Assembly (NCBI RefSeq): GCF_900102945.1
Contig: NZ_FNGI01000004.1
Location: 186,001-250,000 of the forward strand
Length of the DNA: 64,000 nt
Reading direction: 5' to 3'
Origin: Modicisalibacter muralis
Lineage (GTDB): Bacteria; Pseudomonadota; Gammaproteobacteria; Pseudomonadales; Halomonadaceae
The position numbers and the translations under genes are program-made. This document shows, piece by piece, positions 57,861 to 64,000 of the stretch. The notes below the pieces were generated by a model that was not told the origin of the DNA, made no database searches, and was given only the letters and a program-made list of their open reading frames with translations. Within the stretch, counting starts at the first letter, position 1. Every line of letters begins with the position of its first letter.

Positions 57861-58949
57861 TCATCGGTCGTGCTGCCGCGCTGCGCGGGCACGCAGCGAA
57901 GACAGCAGGCGGCGATACAGCGCCAGGTAGGCGTTAGCCATGGCGGCCGGCGTGAAATCGCCCAGGCGCTGCTTGGCACCGGCGGTCAAGCGCTCGCGGC
58001 GCGCAGGGTCGTCGAGCAGCGCGGCGATGGCGGCTGCCAGGGCGGCCGCGTCGCCCGGTTCGACCAGCACGCCGCTTGCATCGTCGATCACGATGTCGGG
58101 TATGCCATCGACATTGGCGGCGACGATCGGCACGCCATGATCCATGGCATCGAGCAGGATCGAGCCGAGCCCCTCATTGCGCGATGGGAAGGCGAACAGG
58201 TCCATGACCTCGAGGTAGTCGCCGACGTTGTCCTTGAAGCCCTCCCAGACGAGATTGTCAAGATCGGCGCTCTCCTGCTTGAGCCGCGCCTCGTCCTCGC
58301 CTTGGCCGAGGCACACGAACAACAATTCCGGGTGACTCTCGCGCAGGCTTCTCGCCGCTGCGATCAATAGCCGCTGTCCCTTGTGACGGTCGACCAGCGC
58401 GCCGATATGGCCAACGATCCGACGCCCGCTGAAACGCGCGCGCAGCGCCGCGACCCGCTGCGGATCGCTTGGCAGGTGAGCCAGCGTGCTGGGGATGCGC
58501 GCCACGGGGCACCAGGCGCGCCGGCGCAGTTGCTGCTCGATCACCGAGGAGATCGCCACGGCGCTGGCGGCAGCGCCGTAGGTCAGGCGATTGGCCAGCT
58601 TGGTCTTGACCGGCTGGGGAACCCGCCGGGTGAGCAGATACGGCGTATTGCGCAGCCAGCGGTGCAGATAGGCCCAATGCACGGCCTTGGCCTCGTGGGC
58701 ATGCACCAGGTCGGCACGATCGCCGGTGAAATGCCCGCCGAGCTGATGATCGGCGGGAATGATGACGATATCGACGCCATCGAGCTCGCCCGGCATGGGT
58801 GAATCGCGACGACAGACCAGGCTCTGCGCGACGCCGAGCCTGGCGAGCGCGCGAATCAGCAGTACGGTCTGGCGTTCGCCGCCCCTAAAGCCCCGCGCCA
58901 GATTGACGTGGCGCACATGCAAGGGGGACGTCGGCTGCGCCATTACCAT
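57861..58949 (-). CDS. Glycosyltransferase, GT4-like fold
   Basis: GT-B glycosyltransferase of 362 residues. N-terminal RHVNLARGFRGGERQTVLL, C-terminal PSRNEGLGSILLDAMDHGVPIVA, the usual EX7E-like donor site. The ATG at 58949 overlaps the preceding GT2 gene by a few bases; 58943 is an alternative. Substrate unknown; position suggests LPS core assembly. Confidence 0.87.
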   Translation of the reverse strand: MVMAQPTSPLHVRHVNLARGFRGGERQTVLLIRALARLGVAQSLVCRRDSPMPGELDGVDIVIIPADHQLGGHFTGDRADLVHAHEAKAVHWAYLHRWLRNTPYLLTRRVPQPVKTKLANRLTYGAAASAVAISSVIEQQLRRRAWCPVARIPSTLAHLPSDPQRVAALRARFSGRRIVGHIGALVDRHKGQRLLIAAARSLRESHPELLFVCLGQGEDEARLKQESADLDNLVWEGFKDNVGDYLEVMDLFAFPSRNEGLGSILLDAMDHGVPIVAANVDGIPDIVIDDASGVLVEPGDAAALAAAIAALLDDPARRERLTAGAKQRLGDFTPAAMANAYLALYRRLLSSLRARAARQHDR

Positions 58950-59728
58950 ATTCGCTCGAAGTCCTCGGCCTTGCGCACCTGCGCGTCGCGCTGAAATTCC
59001 AGCAATTTCGCATACTTGAGATAGGCATTGACGGCCGCCGAGAGCGCCACGGAAACGCCGTCGATACCCGACATGAAACCGCGCTGAAAGAGATACTTGC
59101 GCACGAAGGCATTGCTGCCATGGATGAACGGCGACCAGGAATTGGCGCGCTTGCCTTTCAAATACATGATCTTGGCGGCGCGATTGGAAAAGCGCCCACT
59201 GGCCTTGCTGAACAGCTCGCCCAGATTGGCGAACGAATAATGCTCGAGGTCGGCATCGAGCCGGCGTGGCTGGGTCGCCTGGACCGAGGCATGCTGGCGA
59301 GAGTTGGAAAACGCGGTGCGCTCGCGGTCGAAGAGTCGGATGCAATAATCGGGATACCAGCCGCAGGTTTTTATCCAGCGCGAGCCGATGAAATTGCGCC
59401 GCCGGAAGGCGAATCCATCGTGCCCGGTGTTCGCCAGGTCGAGTGCCTGGATGGTGGCGATGGCCGCATCGGTCAGGCGTTCGTCGGCATCGATCGATAG
59501 GATCCAGCGGTGCGTCGCCTGCGCGGGGCCGACATTCTTTTGCGGGCCGTCACCCAGGTAGGGTTGTTCGATCACCCGCGCCCCGGCGGCCTCGGCCAGG
59601 CGGCAGGTGGCATCCGTCGAGCCCGAGTCGACGACGATGAGCTCATCGCAAACCGCGCTCATCGACGCCAGGCAGGTCTCGATGCACTCGGCTTCGTTGA
59701 GCGTGATGACTACGCCGGAAATCTTCAC
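58943..59728 (-). CDS. Glycosyltransferase family 2, WaaE/KdtX-like
   Basis: GT-A enzyme of 261 residues. N-terminal VVITLNEAECIETCLAS, the donor motif LSIDADERLT and WYPDYCIRLFDR as in WaaE/KdtX LPS core beta-glucosyltransferases. GTG start at 59728 with a GGGG run upstream. Overlaps the next gene. Probably one operon with the yejM-like gene upstream. Confidence 0.88.
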   Translation of the reverse strand: MKISGVVITLNEAECIETCLASMSAVCDELIVVDSGSTDATCRLAEAAGARVIEQPYLGDGPQKNVGPAQATHRWILSIDADERLTDAAIATIQALDLANTGHDGFAFRRRNFIGSRWIKTCGWYPDYCIRLFDRERTAFSNSRQHASVQATQPRRLDADLEHYSFANLGELFSKASGRFSNRAAKIMYLKGKRANSWSPFIHGSNAFVRKYLFQRGFMSGIDGVSVALSAAVNAYLKYAKLLEFQRDAQVRKAEDFERIW

Positions 59729-59782
59729 TCAGCCCCCTGTCAGGTCTGCCGTGCCGGATCGAGTGCGGCCACCCGTGTCACG

Positions 59783-61639
59783 TCAGGGCTTATAAAATTG
59801 TCTGAGCGCGTCCATCGCTTCGAATACGGCCGGCGAAAACGTCGGTTCGAGCGTATTCAATTGCGGATCGACGACCTTCCAGCTACCTGTGCCGTCGATC
59901 ACCGTGATGCGCTCGTCCTCGATGATGCCATAGTCCACATAGCTGCTCGATACGACCCAGTCGCGATCCAGCGTGGGGTCGAGCATGTCATGGCCCTGAC
60001 TGTAGTCGTCGAGCGGATTGGTGCAGCCCAGCACATGGCGCATCAGCGTTGGCACCACGTCCAGATGACTGGTCGTGCCGCCGTGCTCGCCTGGGGCAAT
60101 CCCGGGCCCGCTGAGAATCATCGGTACCTGGGTCTGCGGCGCGGCGAAGTGACTGTTGTGCCCCCAGTAGTTCTTGCCGAAATCGTTGAAGGATTGGCCG
60201 TGATCGCTGGTTACGACCAGTACGGTGTCCTGCCACTCGCCCTGTGCTTTCAGGTTCTCGATGACGCGCCCGATCAGCTTATCGTCGTAATGCACGGCGT
60301 TGCGGTGCAGGTTGCGATACGGCGTCGGGTCGGTGTCCGGGCCGAGTTCGAGATAGTCCATCGATTCGGCGGCGGGCTGAAACGGCGACTGCGCCTGCGG
60401 GGGGACGCTGTAGCCGTGTGGCGCGTCATAGAACAACAGGCTGAACCAGGGTTCGTCCGGCGACTGCTGGCGTTGCTTGGCTTGCCAGGCCAGCCAGTCC
60501 TCGGTCATGTCGCGGTCGCGCTCGGCCGGGGTGTCGCCCTCGGAAGTCAGGCGCAGGTCGGGTACCGAGGCGAAGATCGTACGATCGAAGCCGACGCTAT
60601 CCAGGCTGGCGGCGGAGAAGATACCCATGGCGTAGCTCTGCTGCTGCAATTCGCTGATCAGCAACGACGGTGTCTGGGTGTTATTGAGCAAGTGGTAGTA
60701 GTTGCCGGTCAGGCCGTAGAACAGGCTCATCATCCCGGTGCGGGTGCTGTTGCCGCCACTGTAATGATCGCGGTAGATCCGGCCGCGTTCGGCGAGTGCG
60801 GCATGCATCTGCGGCGTGACTCGTGGGCCGTACTCGTCCTGGCGCCAGGAATCGATGACGATGAACAGCACATTGGGCGGGTTGTCGCCCGGCGTGCAGC
60901 TAAGCGGCGCCTTCGGCCAATTGAGGCTGTCGGCCTCACCGCTGGCGATGCCAACGCGTTCGGCGCGCGCCGCGCGTGGGTCGAGCCAGTCGTGTTCTTT
61001 CATGAAATCCTTGGCCGTGGCCGGGAACAGCAGCGGAAAGATCCCGACCTGCTGGGTGACGCTGGTCCGGTAGCGGGCATCGGCAACCACATGGATGGCG
61101 TGGCTGGCGACCATCGCCAGCAACACTAGCGTGGCCATGCGCCATAGCGGTAGCCGCCGGGCCCGGCGCGATGCGAACAGGCGCCTGGCCAGCCAGGCTT
61201 CGAACAGCAATAGCCCCAGTGCGATACCCGCCACGCTAAGCCAGGTGGACAGGCTGAAATTGAAAATCTCGCCGTTCTTGTCATTCAAGAACAGCGATAC
61301 CATGAAGTGATTGATATGAAAGCGGTATTGGGCATAAACGCCGGTATCCAGCAGCAATATCCACAACGCCGAGGTGGCCAGCAAGGCGGCCGGAATCCAG
61401 AGTATCCGGCGCGGCAACAGCAGCGCCAACAACCCCAGCGGAAGCCAGGCGAGCAGCACCAGCAAGCCAAAATGACCGACCCAGGTCAGGATCAGGTAGC
61501 TGATGCCCAGCGGATCGCTGGGCGTCTCCAGATAGGGCACGTAGCGCAGGGCGATGGCCCACACCAGCAACAGGTTGGCCAAGGCGAAAACCAGGCTGGC
61601 GCGCAGGCGCCGTCTGCGCCGGGAAGTGAAGTCGTCCAT
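59783..61639 (-). CDS. Inner-membrane hydrolase-like protein YejM (LapC/PbgA)-like
   Basis: 618 residues: about five membrane helices (1-190) and a periplasmic alkaline-phosphatase-like domain. Motifs VLFIVIDSWRQDEYG, SGGNSTRTGMMSLFYGL, VVTSDHGQSFND and GTTSHLDVVPTLM fit the YejM family, which in E. coli senses LPS and controls LpxC turnover through LapB. LPS sensing is inferred here. Heads the operon with two glycosyltransferases and the OpgB-like gene. Confidence 0.86.
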   Translation of the reverse strand: MDDFTSRRRRRLRASLVFALANLLLVWAIALRYVPYLETPSDPLGISYLILTWVGHFGLLVLLAWLPLGLLALLLPRRILWIPAALLATSALWILLLDTGVYAQYRFHINHFMVSLFLNDKNGEIFNFSLSTWLSVAGIALGLLLFEAWLARRLFASRRARRLPLWRMATLVLLAMVASHAIHVVADARYRTSVTQQVGIFPLLFPATAKDFMKEHDWLDPRAARAERVGIASGEADSLNWPKAPLSCTPGDNPPNVLFIVIDSWRQDEYGPRVTPQMHAALAERGRIYRDHYSGGNSTRTGMMSLFYGLTGNYYHLLNNTQTPSLLISELQQQSYAMGIFSAASLDSVGFDRTIFASVPDLRLTSEGDTPAERDRDMTEDWLAWQAKQRQQSPDEPWFSLLFYDAPHGYSVPPQAQSPFQPAAESMDYLELGPDTDPTPYRNLHRNAVHYDDKLIGRVIENLKAQGEWQDTVLVVTSDHGQSFNDFGKNYWGHNSHFAAPQTQVPMILSGPGIAPGEHGGTTSHLDVVPTLMRHVLGCTNPLDDYSQGHDMLDPTLDRDWVVSSSYVDYGIIEDERITVIDGTGSWKVVDPQLNTLEPTFSPAVFEAMDALRQFYKP

Positions 61640-61646
61640 GAGTGAA

Positions 61647-62414
61647 TTACGTAACCGTAGTGGGTGAATGATAACCGTGGAGCACCCGGTTCAATAGGTT
61701 CTTTCCCTGGTCGGGGGCAAAGCGCTCCAGCGAGCGTTCGAGGCGCCGCAGGTTGGCCTCGCGCCAGCGGCCGGGCTGGCGCAACCGGCAGCGGTCGAGG
61801 TCGATCAGCCAGACGCGCTCGTCCGGCGTGACGAGCAGGTTGCGCGCGTTCAGATCGACATGATCGAGGCCGGCATCGTGAAAGCACCGGATCGTCGCGC
61901 CGACCCGCTCGAGCAGCGCCGTATCGGCCCGTGGCAAGGACTCGGCCAGGGCCCGGGCGCCGGGCAGGCGCACGGTGAGCAGCGCCGCCGCGTAGCTAAG
62001 GCCATGGCGGCGTACATGGGCCGCTACCGGTGCCGGCACCGGCAGGCCACGCGCATGCAACTCGGCGGTCAGGCGCAATTCGCGAAAGCCGCGGGTGCGC
62101 GCAAGGCCGGTCCATACATAGCGCGATTCGCTCAGGCGCGCCGCCATGCCGCCGCGCCGGTAAGGCCGCAGCACCCACTGCTGGCCACCGATACCCAGCA
62201 GGCTAGGGTCGACGAACAGGCTGGCGCCGCGCCCTGGCGCCTCGCCGGTCACCGCATCGTGGTCGCGCCAGAATGCCGGCGTGAACCAGGCCGGAATCGG
62301 GCTGACAGGATGCTGCCCGGCAGGTGCCATTTGTGGCGTGCCCACCGGGCCACGTAGAATGCCATCATCGGTTAGAATGAAATCCTTTCCCATCTGGAAT
62401 GTTGCCAACCGCAT
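61647..62414 (-). CDS. kdkA: 3-deoxy-D-manno-octulosonic acid (Kdo) kinase
   Basis: Cytosolic kinase that phosphorylates Kdo on the LPS inner core. RIO/APH-like fold: LRPYRRGGMAARLSESRYV, the catalytic loop DHVDLNARNLLV and the metal site WLIDLDRCRLR. The ATG at 62414 has GAGGA upstream (255 residues); ATG at 62393 is a possible shorter start. Divergent from the GT9 gene; the two ATG codons overlap at 62412-62415. Confidence 0.9.
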   Translation of the reverse strand: MRLATFQMGKDFILTDDGILRGPVGTPQMAPAGQHPVSPIPAWFTPAFWRDHDAVTGEAPGRGASLFVDPSLLGIGGQQWVLRPYRRGGMAARLSESRYVWTGLARTRGFRELRLTAELHARGLPVPAPVAAHVRRHGLSYAAALLTVRLPGARALAESLPRADTALLERVGATIRCFHDAGLDHVDLNARNLLVTPDERVWLIDLDRCRLRQPGRWREANLRRLERSLERFAPDQGKNLLNRVLHGYHSPTTVT

Positions 62415-63507
62415 GAAGCATCCTCTGCCTGTCCGTCCCGCGCACCTATGTGTGCTGCGACTCTCCGCGCTGGGTGATGTCTGCAATCTGGTCCCCACCG
62501 TGCGCGCCTTGCAACGCCAGTGGCCACAAGCCCGTATCACCTGGATTATCGGCAAGGCCGAGCATAGTCTACTTTCCGGCTTGTCCGGGGTCGAGTTCGT
62601 GGTCTACGACAAGGCCAGCGGCCTGGCCGGCATGCGTGAGATATGGCGACGCCTGGCCGATACTCGCTTCGATGCGCTGCTGCATATGCAGCAGGCGCTG
62701 CGCGCCAGCGCCCTCTCGCTGGGCCTCAAGGCCAACGTGCGCGTGGGCTTCGACAAGGCCCGCGCCAAGGATTGGCAGCATTGGTTCACCCATCGCCAAC
62801 TCGCGCCACACTCGCGCGCGCACGTACTCGAATCGTTCATGGATTTTGCACGCTTGCTGGGCGTCGATGACACCACCCTCGAATGGAACCTGCCGGTGCC
62901 GGATAGCGCCCATGGCGAGGCCAGGCGGCTGGCCGGCGACGCGCCCTATGCGCTGATCAGCCCCTGCGCCAATCCGCGCCTGCGCAACTTCCGCAATTGG
63001 TCGGCCGAAGGCTATGCCACGCTGATCGAGCACCTGTGGAACCAGCATGGGCTGAAGACGTTGCTCAGCGGCGGTGGCAGCATCCAGGAGCGCGAGATGG
63101 GCGAGCGCATTCGCGCCCTGGCCGCGCCGGAAGCGGTGATCGATGCTATCGGCGCGAGCTCGCTCAAGGGCTTGCTGGCGCTGATCGCGCGGGCCCGCGT
63201 GGTGATCGCCCCGGACTCGGGGCCGGTGCATATGGCCAATGCGCTGGGCACGCCGACGGTGGGCCTCTACGCCACCACCAACCCCGACCGCGCGGCGCCC
63301 TACTGCTGGCGCGAACATGTCGTCAATCGCTACCCCGATGCGGTGCGCGCCTACCTGCACAAGGGCCTCGACGAGGTTCCCTGGGGCCAGCGGGTGCGCC
63401 ACCCCGACGCCATGACACTGATTCGCGCGGATGACGTCATCGAGCGAATCGACGCCGTGCTGGCCCTTCCTCCCCGTGACCGCGTGATACCGGAGCCGCG
63501 CCAATGA
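62413..63507 (+). CDS. Glycosyltransferase family 9, heptosyltransferase-like
   Basis: Family 9 enzyme of 364 residues acting in LPS core. N-terminal LRLSALGDVCNLVPTVRAL, nucleotide-sugar site ISPCANPRLRNFRNW and VIAPDSGPVHMANALGTPTVGLY. It resembles heptosyltransferases WaaC/WaaF and the WaaC-like protein paired with KdkA in halophilic gammaproteobacteria. No clear ribosome site precedes the ATG; upstream ATG codons at 62377 and 62359 exist. Overlaps hldE by four bases. Confidence 0.85.
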   Translation: MKHPLPVRPAHLCVLRLSALGDVCNLVPTVRALQRQWPQARITWIIGKAEHSLLSGLSGVEFVVYDKASGLAGMREIWRRLADTRFDALLHMQQALRASALSLGLKANVRVGFDKARAKDWQHWFTHRQLAPHSRAHVLESFMDFARLLGVDDTTLEWNLPVPDSAHGEARRLAGDAPYALISPCANPRLRNFRNWSAEGYATLIEHLWNQHGLKTLLSGGGSIQEREMGERIRALAAPEAVIDAIGASSLKGLLALIARARVVIAPDSGPVHMANALGTPTVGLYATTNPDRAAPYCWREHVVNRYPDAVRAYLHKGLDEVPWGQRVRHPDAMTLIRADDVIERIDAVLALPPRDRVIPEPRQ

Positions 63508-64000
63508 AGCTCGATTTTACCGCCCTGGAACAGGCCCGCCTGCTGGTGGTGGGCGATGTCATGCTCGACCGCTACTGGCATGGCGGCACCTGGCGCATCT
63601 CGCCGGAGGCGCCGGTACCGGTGGTACGCGTCGGTGAAACCGAGGATCGCCCCGGCGGCGCCGCCAACGTGGCGCTGAACATCGCCTCGCTGGGCGGCCA
63701 TGTGGCATTGGCCGGCGTGGTCGGCGGCGACACCAACGCCGACCTGCTCAAGACCCGCCTCGAGCATTCCGATGTAAGCACTCACTTTCAGTGCAGCGGC
63801 GAAATTCCGACGATTACCAAGCTAAGAGTGATGAGCCGTAACCAGCAGTTGATCCGCCTCGATTTCGAGGAAGGCCTCGGCGGGATCGACACCCGGGAGC
63901 TGCTCGACCGGGTCGCGGCCGCGCTGCCGGAGACCGATCTGGTGATTCTCTCGGACTACGGCAAGGGCACGCTCAACCGGATCGAGGAACTGATCGCCCG
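63504..64000 (+). CDS. hldE: HldE (RfaE), bifunctional heptose-7-phosphate kinase / ADP-heptose synthase, 5' part
   Basis: The window ends inside this gene, after about 165 residues. The visible part is the ribokinase-type kinase domain: VVGDVMLDRYWHGG, VPVVRVGETEDRPGGAANVALNIASLGG and ILSDYGKGTLNR. The second (nucleotidyltransferase) domain would lie beyond the edge. Coupled to the upstream GT9 gene by ATGA. Confidence 0.93.
   Translation, partial: MKLDFTALEQARLLVVGDVMLDRYWHGGTWRISPEAPVPVVRVGETEDRPGGAANVALNIASLGGHVALAGVVGGDTNADLLKTRLEHSDVSTHFQCSGEIPTITKLRVMSRNQQLIRLDFEEGLGGIDTRELLDRVAAALPETDLVILSDYGKGTLNRIEELIA

Noticed and set aside
59510-61129. 539-codon plus-strand frame opposite the yejM-like gene
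   Set aside because: Antisense shadow of the membrane hydrolase-like gene, with no recognisable domain.

Overview
The window reads as the replication-origin region of a GC-rich gammaproteobacterium, most likely a member of the Halomonadaceae (Halomonas or a close relative). The evidence is the gene content and order (atpIBEFHAGDC, parB, parA, rsmG, mnmG on one side; rpmH, rnpA, yidC, mnmE and dnaA, dnaN, recF, gyrB on the other), together with glyQS, gmhB, rfaD and waaF downstream. The genus is inferred from protein style and gene order, not from a database search. Nearly everything is chromosomal housekeeping. I see no insertion sequence, prophage, CRISPR array, rRNA or tRNA gene.

Layout. 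Positions 48-10625 (mostly minus): a Tat-exported TRAP solute-binding protein, uvrD, a perfect 13-copy heptanucleotide array, a HexR-like regulator, a small PA3496-like protein, an NSS-type sodium symporter, a DUF72 protein, glmS and glmU. Positions 10838-17898 (minus): the complete F1Fo ATP synthase operon, closed by a strong terminator. Positions 18189-22461 (minus): parB, parA, rsmG, mnmG. Positions 22462-23072: an AT-rich gap with DnaA boxes. Positions 23073-38457: a 15-kb block that separates mnmG from mnmE, holding an amino-acid ABC transporter, erpA, argC, a ClC protein, hemJ, thiD, thiE, hemL, an APH-like/P-loop fusion protein, a CsgD-like regulator, rdgB, hemW, an OmpA-family lipoprotein and rlmJ. 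Positions 38484-42300 (minus): mnmE, yidC, rnpA, rpmH. Positions 42301-42864: a second AT-rich gap with DnaA boxes. Positions 42865-49080 (plus): dnaA, dnaN, recF, gyrB. Positions 49081-53102: parS sites, gmhB, glyS, glyQ. Positions 53228-64000: lipopolysaccharide inner-core genes (rfaD, waaF, kdkA, a family 9 glycosyltransferase, the start of hldE), two other glycosyltransferases, an OpgB-like and a YejM-like membrane hydrolase, and one protein I do not recognise.

How it works together. dnaA, the DnaA boxes and two candidate origins start replication. parA and parB, with six parS palindromes between 45970 and 50006 (two of them inside the recF coding sequence), segregate the origin. The right-hand genes make ADP-heptose (gmhB, rfaD, hldE) and build the LPS core.

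Most notable: the parS cluster and its coding-embedded sites; eight perfect DnaA boxes where about 0.5 would be expected by chance; two origin-like gaps 20 kb apart on either side of a synteny break; the 13-copy GCTAGAA array; a ClC protein lacking the canonical GSGIP motif and the internal proton glutamate; a divergent kdkA/glycosyltransferase pair whose start codons overlap; and an unrecognised protein inside the LPS region. I found no clear undescribed multi-gene system.
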